From Spirochaetia bacterium (GTDB taxonomy: Bacteria > Spirochaetota > Spirochaetia > Treponematales > Treponemataceae): a stretch of DNA of 21,324 nucleotides. This document shows positions 8,441-15,485 of this stretch, one piece after another. Location of the stretch: assembly GCA_900770075.1 (NCBI GenBank), contig CAAGIZ010000176.1:1-21324 (forward strand). The letters are read 5' to 3'. The notes beneath the pieces are model-generated. The model ran no database searches. It saw only the letters and a list, made by a program, of their open reading frames with translations, and had not been told where the DNA came from. Numbering within the stretch: the stretch's first letter is position 1; each line of letters begins with the position of its first letter. A program made the position numbers and the translations under genes.

Positions 8441-8448
8441 TCCTCCTT
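8441..8448 (-). promoter_or_regulatory. Strong Shine-Dalgarno supporting a GTG start
   Basis: On the minus strand AAGGAGGA lies just upstream of GTG at 8435-8437. It is the best ribosome-binding site in this part of the window and fixes the GTG as the start of the GH57-like gene. Confidence 0.8.
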
Positions 8449-8558
8449 AAAAATCTGCAACAGACCTCTTCATGTCCGATAATTTTCGATAGTCCTTACA
8501 GTCTATAACAAAATACAAAAAAAATGAAACATTATTTTTAAATTTGACTGTTTATTTT

Positions 8559-9116
8559 TCAAGAATTTAATCCAAGCGTAAACCAGGAGGCATTGAAACC
8601 GTAAACAGCGATGAAAATGACTGCCATACTGATTAAAAGCATAAAGAAAGGTCTTTCCCCCTCATCTTTCCTGTAGATTTTTAAACGGTTTCTCAAAGAA
8701 AAGGCAAGAAGGATAAAAATGTAGAATGAAATGACCCCTGAAACACAGATTAAAACCGTGCTGACAAAAGAAAAACCTTCCGTCAGGCTCATCAAAACAA
8801 TCATAAATGGAACTATGTAATTTTCAGTCAAGTCAAAGCCTTTAGTCTTTACAAGGGAGTGCACACCGAAGGAAACGGCAACAAAAAAAACTGTCATAAA
8901 AAAAGGATACAGTTCAATTATCCCAAGCCGCACAAAAATCAGTTCGTTTAAAACATAAGTAAGGGAAGCCGTAAAAAACGCTATGAAAAGGGTCTTTAAA
9001 AAATCCTTGAAAAAGCATTTTGGATTTTTTTTCAGCGTTAAAACCTGTTTTAATCCTACCCCATAATTTAAGATAATCGAACCGGAAAAAATATAAAAAA
9101 AGACTATTTCGAGCAT
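8559..9116 (-). CDS. RnfA-like integral membrane subunit, divergent
   Basis: A 185-residue hydrophobic protein with about six membrane segments, resembling RnfA/NqrE: the opening ILNYGVGLK corresponds to LVNNFVLVK, and the end LRNRLKIYR...ERPF...YGFN corresponds to IRERL...PFRG...MGFSG. In known RnfA and RnfE proteins a Cys in each of two motifs (GLCP and TNC) ligates an intramembrane iron site. Here these positions read QVLTL and MSLTE with no Cys, so that cofactor is probably absent. I chose the ATG at 9116 over an earlier one at 9173 because GGAG precedes it and it overlaps the rnfE-like gene by only 13 nt. It is the last gene of the block and no rnfB follows. Confidence 0.65.
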   Translation of the reverse strand: MLEIVFFYIFSGSIILNYGVGLKQVLTLKKNPKCFFKDFLKTLFIAFFTASLTYVLNELIFVRLGIIELYPFFMTVFFVAVSFGVHSLVKTKGFDLTENYIVPFMIVLMSLTEGFSFVSTVLICVSGVISFYIFILLAFSLRNRLKIYRKDEGERPFFMLLISMAVIFIAVYGFNASWFTLGLNS

Positions 9117-9712
9117 TTTTTTTCTCCAATTTTTATGACAGCGAAGAAAACAAGAACTGTAAGAACCAGACATCCAGGAATCGTTGCAAAAAAGGCCGTA
9201 AGAGAATTACCGGGTTTCAGGAAAGGAATTTCAGGAAGTCTTATAACCAGCGGGGACTGCCATTTAGGAAGTGTAATCGTTCCAAAACCGATGACATCCC
9301 TCAGAATAAAGATTACAAGACAAAAGGCTGAAATGACAGCGGACTTTTTAATGTTTTCCAGACAGTTCTGTTTTATGGAATTTGATTTTTTGAAATTCAT
9401 CATAACTACGGCAACAGAAGAAACGGCCGGCAGATAAAAGGAAAAGCCTATGGTAAGGGCTGCAACAGGACAGAACATGACGAGAAGCTGCTTGAAAAAT
9501 ATTGTCAGGGCGATAAGTTCCAGAGAACAGATTCCAATACGGAGAGGCTTTATGTCCATTTTGTTTATTGCATGAAGCATCAGCGTTAAAAGCACGACGG
9601 AAACCGTAAAATGCAAAAGGGCAAAGATACCGTATGCGATTCTTCCCGGAAAAGGAAGAAGTATGGCAAGGGAAGTACCTGCGTAAAGAAGAAATTTTCT
9701 GTAACTAGTCAT
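9104..9712 (-). CDS. RnfE-like integral membrane subunit, divergent
   Basis: A 202-residue polytopic protein with about six membrane segments. The signature ILRDVIGFGTITLP corresponds to LREIIGNGTLF of RnfE/NqrD, and the position after the rnfG-like gene matches the C-D-G-E-A order of clostridial-type rnf operons. The two cysteine motifs expected to hold an intramembrane iron site are not visible: the N-terminal GLCP region reads LLPFPGRIAY, and the IPLIVTNC region reads FYLPAVSSV. Its start overlaps the upstream stop by 8 nt (ATGACTAG), indicating translational coupling. The assignment rests on one motif, topology and context. Confidence 0.65.
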   Translation of the reverse strand: MTSYRKFLLYAGTSLAILLPFPGRIAYGIFALLHFTVSVVLLTLMLHAINKMDIKPLRIGICSLELIALTIFFKQLLVMFCPVAALTIGFSFYLPAVSSVAVVMMNFKKSNSIKQNCLENIKKSAVISAFCLVIFILRDVIGFGTITLPKWQSPLVIRLPEIPFLKPGNSLTAFFATIPGCLVLTVLVFFAVIKIGEKKCSK

Positions 9713-10178
9713 CGAACATACCTGCCTTTAAAAGAAGTTCCGGCAAAAGGTCTTTCCAGTATTGCAGGCGAATTTCCTGAAAATCTGGCTGTAAAGCCTG
9801 CTGAATTTTTCCATTATCCACTGCAAAACCTGCAAAATCCGTTCCGTATTCCGAACAGAGGAAGACCGCCGGTGCCGGACCTGCCAGCGTAGGAATCCTC
9901 ATTATTACGGCATAATAAGTCCCTGAGTCACCCTTTTTTTTACATTCAAACACAGCCGCTCCCGGTGAACGCTGGGATTTCAGTTCAACAAAGTTTCCGA
10001 CTTCGTAGGAGGCTTCCGAATATTCAGAAAGGGTATTTTCCACACTCACCTTCAAACCTGATTTCCAAAACCCTTTTGCAAGGAATACCATGGCGGTGAG
10101 GAGAGCCGTAACAAATATAAAGGATCCTGCAAGAATGCTTGTCTTTATCAAAAGTATCTTGTTTTTTTCGCTAAGCAT
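9705..10178 (-). CDS. RnfG-position protein lacking the FMN-attachment motif
   Basis: A 157-residue protein with one N-terminal membrane segment (about 9-35) and a C-terminal domain predicted outside the cytoplasm, as in RnfG. RnfG normally carries covalently bound FMN on a Ser-Gly-Ala-Thr type motif in its C-terminal part, and is usually about 180-210 residues. Here the domain ends at KAGMFDD with no such motif, so it is short and probably not flavinylated. A frameshift is unlikely because its stop is coupled to the next start. I chose the ATG at 10178, which overlaps the rnfD-like stop (ATGCTTAG) and has GAGGCAGG upstream; an earlier ATG at 10211 lies inside rnfD. Identity depends mainly on operon position. 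Confidence 0.5.
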   Translation of the reverse strand: MLSEKNKILLIKTSILAGSFIFVTALLTAMVFLAKGFWKSGLKVSVENTLSEYSEASYEVGNFVELKSQRSPGAAVFECKKKGDSGTYYAVIMRIPTLAGPAPAVFLCSEYGTDFAGFAVDNGKIQQALQPDFQEIRLQYWKDLLPELLLKAGMFDD

Positions 10179-11241
10179 TTGTACCTGCCTCAAGTTCCCG
10201 TACCCTTTCAAGAAGAACTTTATTTACTTTTCTTAATTCGCAATGGTGTTCAAAGTGCTGTATAAAAAGGCTGAAAATGTTCATCAGAAGAATGGTAAAA
10301 ACTGCTCCTGCCGGTGAAGTTCCAGCCCCGATTACAAAAAATGCGGTAACTCCGGAAATAAAACCGTAAATACCTTTTCCCCAAACAGTCAAGGGAACAG
10401 TCCCCGCATATTGAAGGAGAAAAAGAGCAGAAAACAGAAGTCCGCTGGTACAAAATGCCAGAAGCAAATCCCCGTGACCGCTTGATGCGTAAAAATAAGG
10501 GCAGGCAAAAAAGACTAGAAGTCCGTAAGTCAGAAGAAAAATGCCGGGAATCATGGATTTTACCACATTCAGGGAAATCAAAACAATTGAAGAAACAAGA
10601 GTTATGAAATTAAAGCGGAATGCAGGAATAAGGGAACCAGTATCCCAAAAAAGCGATACATATCCGTCCGGTATGGAAACCCCGAAAAAAGAAAAAACAG
10701 TCTTGTTCAAAAAAGCAGTTATCCTCGTATCAAGAGAAACCATAGGAAAAGAGCCGTTTTGAATGAGCTGAAGGGCGGGATTTCTGGCAAGTATGACCTC
10801 ATGCGTAAGCTGCCACTGGGGAAAAAGAGCCGTCTGCAAAATCCAGCACAGGCAGACACAAAGACAGGGAATGTTCACCCAGCAGTCTGAAAAACCTCCG
10901 ATAAAATACCGTACGCAGGCAGTTACAAAAAAAACTGTAAGAAAAACAGCATAAACAGGAAGAGCCGATGGCAAAAAAAGCCCCGTCAAAATCCCCTGAA
11001 TAAGCGAGCAGACTAAACTGTAGGAGTCTTTTTCTTTTCCGTAAAGTTTTTCAAAAAACTCCGCACAGACGCTTCCTGCAGCAGCGGCCAGAACCACCTG
11101 AAGGCTGAACCAGCTCTTTGTCAGAAAAAGCATCCCAATCTGAGGAAGCAGAAAAAACAGCACAAAAAGTGAATTTACCCAGTCGGAAGATTCCAGATAA
11201 GAAAATGGATGCAGGGTAATTTGTATTTTATTTTTCATCAT
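10171..11241 (-). CDS. RnfD-like integral membrane subunit, divergent
   Basis: A 356-residue protein with about ten hydrophobic segments. It matches the NqrB/RnfD family: an opening HPFSYLESSD like the usual SPH, a C-terminal GHGDLLLAF followed by KGIYGFISGVTAFFV and GAVFTILLMNIFSLFIQ, which parallels the GD...GR.IYG...FAILL.N pattern. RnfD carries covalent FMN on a Thr in an SGATPL-type motif between its transmembrane halves; the matching stretch here reads SFPMVSLDTRITAFL, without it. The usual ATDP after the GD motif is also changed (FLLQYAG). About 25 hydrophilic C-terminal residues follow the last membrane segment. ATG at 11241 or 11238 overlaps the rnfC-like stop by about 14 nt. Confidence 0.75.
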   Translation of the reverse strand: MMKNKIQITLHPFSYLESSDWVNSLFVLFFLLPQIGMLFLTKSWFSLQVVLAAAAGSVCAEFFEKLYGKEKDSYSLVCSLIQGILTGLFLPSALPVYAVFLTVFFVTACVRYFIGGFSDCWVNIPCLCVCLCWILQTALFPQWQLTHEVILARNPALQLIQNGSFPMVSLDTRITAFLNKTVFSFFGVSIPDGYVSLFWDTGSLIPAFRFNFITLVSSIVLISLNVVKSMIPGIFLLTYGLLVFFACPYFYASSGHGDLLLAFCTSGLLFSALFLLQYAGTVPLTVWGKGIYGFISGVTAFFVIGAGTSPAGAVFTILLMNIFSLFIQHFEHHCELRKVNKVLLERVRELEAGTNA

Positions 11242-12526
11242 TCTTTTCCTTTTTTAAGAGGGCAATTGTCTGGCTTAGCGGCAGCCTTGAGGGACAGACT
11301 GAGTTGCACAGAGAACATTCCGTACACAAGGCGGCAGTTTTTTCTATAAGTTTAAGATTTTCGTCCTTAAAATCCATATTTGTAAAACATCTGTAAAGGG
11401 CTTCAGGGGAAAGATTCATGGGACAGATTTTTAAGCAGTTGCCGCAGCGGATACAGTGCTGCTTTTTTTGATCAGGAAGCTGACTGAAAGGAACAAAGGC
11501 AACAGACTTTATCTCTTTTGAAACAGGTATATCCAGAGCCGAAATGGAATTTCCTGTGATTTTTCCGTTTATGATTATCTTTCCGGGCTGTCTTTTAAAT
11601 CCTCCGGCCTGGGCAACGACATCCCGAAGCAGGGTTCCTGTTTTTAAGGTCATGACGGCTCCTGCATTAAGGCAGTCTCCAGTAACATGAAGTTCCACGG
11701 TTATTTCCGGCTTTTCCAAAACAACCGCATTGTAGACGTTAAGGGCAGTGACGGAATCAATAAACAAATCCCTGTTACCAAGGGTTGAAAAAACTGAATT
11801 TGAATTTTTGAATGTTTTTTTTGCAGAAGAAACGATTTCGTGCATAAAGCCGTTCGGGTAGTTTCTTGAATCCATAGAAACACAAGCCGTTTCCTGTTCA
11901 AATTCTTTTTCCAGACCGTCCGGCAAAGGCTTTCTGGAATCAAAGGCAAGAAGGATTCCCCTGGCTTCCATGGCTTTTGCCGTAACTGCTATACCTGTCT
12001 TTATCTTTTCAAAATAATGATCAGTCACAAAATCATCAGTAATCCGGGAAGGATCCTCCGAATATAGCCTTACGATAAGAAAGCGGTCAGAAGACCGGTC
12101 AAGTTTTTTTATCTGAACATTGAGGGGAACTGGTTCAGAAAAGGTGTTGAGAACTCCCCCTTCCCTTATGCGGAAAAGAAGGTTCTGAACATCCTTTGCC
12201 TGCCACCGGGTTTCCAAAAGTTTTTTTCCCGAAAAAGAAAAAACTCCCTCAAGACGGATTTTTGCAGCATAACCTTCAGAACCGTCTGCAAATTTTGAGC
12301 GGATTATGTTTTCAACTTTTCCAGGAATCGAAGAATGACTGCATGTATCTGAAGACCTTGCAATTACCTGGCCTTCCTTTACCTCATCTCCAGCCTTGAC
12401 AAGAATTTCCACATCATCCTGACCGTTTTTTTTGAGAGGAATTACTGCAGTTTCTGGAATAAAGCCGCTTACCGTTTTAGTTATAAGCCCGCTGTCTTCA
12501 GAAACAAAATTATAAACTGGCTTCAT
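11228..12526 (-). CDS. RnfC-like iron-sulfur subunit, altered NADH/FMN site
   Basis: RnfC is the peripheral subunit that normally exchanges electrons with NADH. This 432-residue protein has the RnfC architecture: an N-terminal barrel-sandwich domain (about 35-90), a central Rossmann-like region, an SLBB-like domain (GTLLRDVVAQAGGF) and a C-terminal ferredoxin domain. Both 4Fe-4S motifs are intact: C358/C361/C364/C368 and C401/C404/C407/C411. The nucleotide and flavin site is not: the GLGGAGFPT loop corresponds to REGGVLNTF, ECEPYL to SEDPSRI, YPQGGEKQL to YPNGFMHEI, and GGPMMG to NGKITG. Electron transfer through Fe-S seems possible, NADH oxidation unlikely. The ATG overlaps the preceding gene by 17 nt. 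Confidence 0.8.
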   Translation of the reverse strand: MKPVYNFVSEDSGLITKTVSGFIPETAVIPLKKNGQDDVEILVKAGDEVKEGQVIARSSDTCSHSSIPGKVENIIRSKFADGSEGYAAKIRLEGVFSFSGKKLLETRWQAKDVQNLLFRIREGGVLNTFSEPVPLNVQIKKLDRSSDRFLIVRLYSEDPSRITDDFVTDHYFEKIKTGIAVTAKAMEARGILLAFDSRKPLPDGLEKEFEQETACVSMDSRNYPNGFMHEIVSSAKKTFKNSNSVFSTLGNRDLFIDSVTALNVYNAVVLEKPEITVELHVTGDCLNAGAVMTLKTGTLLRDVVAQAGGFKRQPGKIIINGKITGNSISALDIPVSKEIKSVAFVPFSQLPDQKKQHCIRCGNCLKICPMNLSPEALYRCFTNMDFKDENLKLIEKTAALCTECSLCNSVCPSRLPLSQTIALLKKEKNDEK

Positions 12527-13940
12527 CTTTTAAATTTCCCACAACATAGTACAGAAAAAGGAGGATTGGAAACAGTGCAAAAAAACTCAATACCAAGGGC
12601 ACCGATTTTTCTGAACTGGTTCCAGCACTTTTTGTATAACCGTAAGATTTGTTTTTTCCCTGTACGAGCAAGACCTTTTCCAGGGCAGGATATTCAGCAT
12701 CTTCTATTCTATCATAAACAGAGCGCACAAAGGAAGAATCATAAGAGAGAACTTTATCCTGTTTTACAGAAATCCGCTCTTTTCCAGAGGAATTTTCAGC
12801 AGTTAAAAAATACTCCGGCACAGAAACCGTTTCTCCAAAAAGATCTCCGTTTTTAGAAGGAACCGCCCCCAGTTTTCTGAATGGAAAGGAAACGGTAAAC
12901 CAGCTCCAGTCTGCAAAATCTTTCAGATCCGGGAGTTCATCCGCTGCTGCAGGGACCGAAGAAACCGGAGCCGGAAGAAGAGGCCTTTCACCAGAAAAAT
13001 CAAGAGGCGTTCCTGTTGAAAAAACAGCATGGCAAAGAAAAAGAACTGCCACCAGAACAAAGACAACTCCCAATAAAAAGAAATTTGTCCTGTTTACAGG
13101 CTTTACCGCAGAAGAACTTTTTATGTAGACAAAATCAAACTGAAACTGAGGGTCTTTTTTTGAATAAAGGTCAATGACACCTTCCACGATACCAGGTGCA
13201 AGCCAGCCTCCCGTAAAGGCCAGTGCAAAAAGAACCGAACCTGACAAAGAGGAAAATCCCAGCAGGAAAAAGCAGAGTACCGGGGGCAGAACCGTATAGA
13301 CAGCATTTTTAAAATCAGAATAAACCCCTTTCCGCCTGTAAACCTTCAGCAGAAAAAAATTTGAAAGCAGGCAGAGAATAACCGCCCCGCCCGCAGAATA
13401 AAATGGTCTTGCCACAGAAAATATCAGCAGCAGGCAAGATACGAGGGAAAATTTAAGTTTTTCTCTGGACAGAAAGAGCAGCACGAAGAAAAAGGCAAAA
13501 ACCAGAACCGGACAGATCCAGGGAAAGGAAGTTCCCCCCTCGCAGGCAGCAGAGGTCTGGGGGTAGCCGTTTATCTCATCAACAGACAGTTTCAAAGCAT
13601 CTGCATTTTTTTCGGGAACATAAAAAACAGAATAAGAGGAGGTGCTGTCCCTGAAAAATCCGCTGCGCCTGTAGATATAAGAATCCGCCGGCTGTACCTG
13701 AACCGGGGCAAATTTTGAAAAGACAGGAAGTTTCTGGTTTACGCTGCTAACCACATCAGTGCAGCCGTTTTTTTCCAGAATGGTACATATGTTCTGCTCC
13801 GTAAGTTTTTCTGATTTTACGTAAAGCAGTTTCCAGCCTTTCCAAAGCTGGGTTTCGGGAACAGAGTGAAAAAATATTATGCAAAAGGCTGACAGTGCAA
13901 ATAATGCCGTGGAAACCTGAAGTCTTGCCGGGTTTTTCAT
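12510..13940 (-). CDS. Unknown polytopic membrane protein in the Rnf-like operon
   Basis: I recognise no family for this 476-residue protein. It has an N-terminal membrane segment (about 8-24), an exported-looking soluble domain (about 25-150), a cluster of about six hydrophobic segments (about 150-270), one more near 285-310, a second soluble domain (about 315-450) rich in Ser, Pro and acidic residues, and a C-terminal membrane segment (about 452-470) with a short tail. It starts 6 nt after the DUF212 gene and overlaps the rnfC-like gene by 17 nt, so it is translated with the Rnf-like subunits and may be part of that complex. No redox motif or paired cysteines typical of cofactors are visible. 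Confidence 0.75.
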   Translation of the reverse strand: MKNPARLQVSTALFALSAFCIIFFHSVPETQLWKGWKLLYVKSEKLTEQNICTILEKNGCTDVVSSVNQKLPVFSKFAPVQVQPADSYIYRRSGFFRDSTSSYSVFYVPEKNADALKLSVDEINGYPQTSAACEGGTSFPWICPVLVFAFFFVLLFLSREKLKFSLVSCLLLIFSVARPFYSAGGAVILCLLSNFFLLKVYRRKGVYSDFKNAVYTVLPPVLCFFLLGFSSLSGSVLFALAFTGGWLAPGIVEGVIDLYSKKDPQFQFDFVYIKSSSAVKPVNRTNFFLLGVVFVLVAVLFLCHAVFSTGTPLDFSGERPLLPAPVSSVPAAADELPDLKDFADWSWFTVSFPFRKLGAVPSKNGDLFGETVSVPEYFLTAENSSGKERISVKQDKVLSYDSSFVRSVYDRIEDAEYPALEKVLLVQGKNKSYGYTKSAGTSSEKSVPLVLSFFALFPILLFLYYVVGNLKDEASL

Positions 13941-13946
13941 CGCTTC

Positions 13947-14453
13947 CTACAAAACCAGAAATCCTATTCCGACAAAAAAACCGAGAATACAACCTACCAA
14001 AACTTCCATAGGAGAATGTCCCTGAACCTCCTTTAAGTTCTTGTATTCCTGAACAAGCCCCTGATCTTTCAGAAGGTTTCCGATTCGGTTTATCATGTTT
14101 GCCTGCATTCCGTTTGCCCGCCTTACACCTACAGCGTCGCGGACAGTAACCATGCAAAAGCAGAAGGAAAGCACAAATACTTCGGAATCCACCCCTGCCG
14201 TAATACCAATGCAGGTAGACAGACAGGCAACAAGCGCACTGTGGCTTGAAGGCATGCCTCCCGTCCTCCATATTAAAAGTTCAACAAGTTCCTTTAAACT
14301 GTGCACTTTGCCGGCAAAAAGTTTAATAAGCGTTTTTAAAAACTGAGCAAGAAACCAGCTGAAAATGCACGCAAGAAATGTCGGAGAAGAAAAAAGCAAA
14401 TGAACCTGTTTCCATACATCTTTTAGCATAAGTTTTATTTTATCGGTATGCAC
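13947..14453 (-). CDS. DUF212/divergent PAP2-family membrane protein
   Basis: A 168-residue integral membrane protein related to the divergent-PAP2 (DUF212, YuiD-like) family. The phosphatase-type signature GGMPSSHSALV lies at 65-75 (S69, S70, H71), and the second family motif GHSPMEVLVGCILGF lies near the C-terminus. Four to five hydrophobic segments are present. The family is assumed to act on lipid phosphates, but its substrate is unknown. The reading frame opens with GTG at 14453; an in-frame ATG at 14429 is also possible, and neither has a clear ribosome-binding site. It leads the operon, diverging from the RluA-family gene across a 32-bp gap. Confidence 0.85.
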   Translation of the reverse strand: MHTDKIKLMLKDVWKQVHLLFSSPTFLACIFSWFLAQFLKTLIKLFAGKVHSLKELVELLIWRTGGMPSSHSALVACLSTCIGITAGVDSEVFVLSFCFCMVTVRDAVGVRRANGMQANMINRIGNLLKDQGLVQEYKNLKEVQGHSPMEVLVGCILGFFVGIGFLVL

Positions 14454-14469
14454 TTTTTTGTCTAGTATG

Positions 14470-14478
14470 TGGTATAGT
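14470..14478 (+). promoter_or_regulatory. Extended -10 promoter placing the start site at the RluA-type ATG
   Basis: TGG-TATAGT at 14470-14478 fits the extended -10 pattern (TGn followed by a five-of-six match to TATAAT). No good -35 is seen. The expected start site, about seven bases past the -10, is 14485-14486, right at the ATG at 14486. No Shine-Dalgarno is present, so the message may be leaderless. Confidence 0.5.
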
Positions 14479-14485
14479 CTGATAT

Positions 14486-15478
14486 ATGGAATTTATTCAG
14501 TTAAAGGCCGGTAAAGATGATGAAGGAAGGCGTCTGGACAGAATTGCAAGAACCCTTCTTGCAGACGAAAACCTCTCCCAGCTGTACAAAGCCCTCCGCA
14601 GCGGTCTTATAAAGGTCAATAAGAAAAAGACAAAGGGTGAATACAGAATTCAGCCGGGAGATGAAATTCAGGTTGCCGCCTTTCTGTCAAAAAACATTAA
14701 AAACGTAATTCAAAAATCCCCCCTTACAAAAAAAACGCTTCCCGAAGACTGGGTAATCCTGCGCACGGACAGCCTTCTCTTTCTTAACAAGCCCTACGAC
14801 ATTAACGTCCAGAAAGCGGGAAAAAACGACAGGGCACTGAACGAACTGGTACAGGAAGATTACCTGTCCTTCCATCAAAAAAAAGATGAAGCAAGCCTTT
14901 CCTTTAAGACAGGCCCCCTGCACAGGCTGGACAGGAGAACTACAGGGCTCATAACGTTCAGTCAGAATCTGGAAGGCGCCCGCTGGTTTTCAGAAGCGAT
15001 GAAAACCCACAGCATAAAGAAAAACTACCTTGCAATAGTGGAAGGAAAACTTGAAAAACATGAAATCTGGACTGAAAAAATCTCAAAAGGCGAAGAAAAA
15101 GCATCTGATAGTATAAAATTCCATACAGTTTCAGTAAACTTCGATGATGATAATTCAAAAGACAGCAGGACAGAAGCCGTTCCTCTGGCACAGGGGCTCT
15201 ACAGGGGAAAGCCCGTCACTTTGGTAAATTTTTTGATTTCCACCGGGAGAACCCATCAGATACGGAGCACAAGTGCCTTTCATTCCCATCCGCTTTTGGG
15301 AGACACAGCTTATGGAGCAGAACCGGTTTCCGAAAAACAGCAGCTTTTTCTGCACTCCTGGTCGCTGGAATTTCCGAAAAATCCACTTGGACTGCCGGAA
15401 AAACTGACCTGTCCTCCCGGAGAAATTTTTGTTTCTGTTTTAAAATCTGCCTTGATAAACCTGCCGCCTGAATTATAA
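14486..15478 (+). CDS. RluA-family 23S rRNA pseudouridine synthase
   Basis: This enzyme isomerises specific uridines in rRNA (or tRNA) to pseudouridine. The 330-residue protein has an N-terminal S4 RNA-binding domain (about 15-65: RLDRIARTLL, LYKALRSGLIKVNKKK, PGDEIQV) and an RluA catalytic domain with HRLDRRTTGLI at 146-156, where D149 is the catalytic aspartate. Further family marks are NKPYDINV (101-108) and the C-terminal STGRTHQIRSTSAFHSHPLLGDTAYG block. Length and S4 domain fit the RluC/RluD group, but the exact target position cannot be read from sequence. The ATG is chosen because the S4 domain begins right after it. The P-loop gene starts 7 nt downstream. Confidence 0.93.
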   Translation: MEFIQLKAGKDDEGRRLDRIARTLLADENLSQLYKALRSGLIKVNKKKTKGEYRIQPGDEIQVAAFLSKNIKNVIQKSPLTKKTLPEDWVILRTDSLLFLNKPYDINVQKAGKNDRALNELVQEDYLSFHQKKDEASLSFKTGPLHRLDRRTTGLITFSQNLEGARWFSEAMKTHSIKKNYLAIVEGKLEKHEIWTEKISKGEEKASDSIKFHTVSVNFDDDNSKDSRTEAVPLAQGLYRGKPVTLVNFLISTGRTHQIRSTSAFHSHPLLGDTAYGAEPVSEKQQLFLHSWSLEFPKNPLGLPEKLTCPPGEIFVSVLKSALINLPPEL

Positions 15479-15485
15479 TGGAAGT

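Noticed and set aside
9117..9173. Longer N-terminus for the rnfA-like protein
   Set aside because: The extra 19 residues are basic and Ser/Cys-rich, lie inside the rnfE-like gene, and the later ATG has its own ribosome-binding site.
13756..14271. Minus-strand frame of 171 codons overlapping the DUF212 gene and the polytopic gene
   Set aside because: It is in another frame across two supported genes and shows a Cys/Arg/Gly-rich composition typical of a shadow frame.
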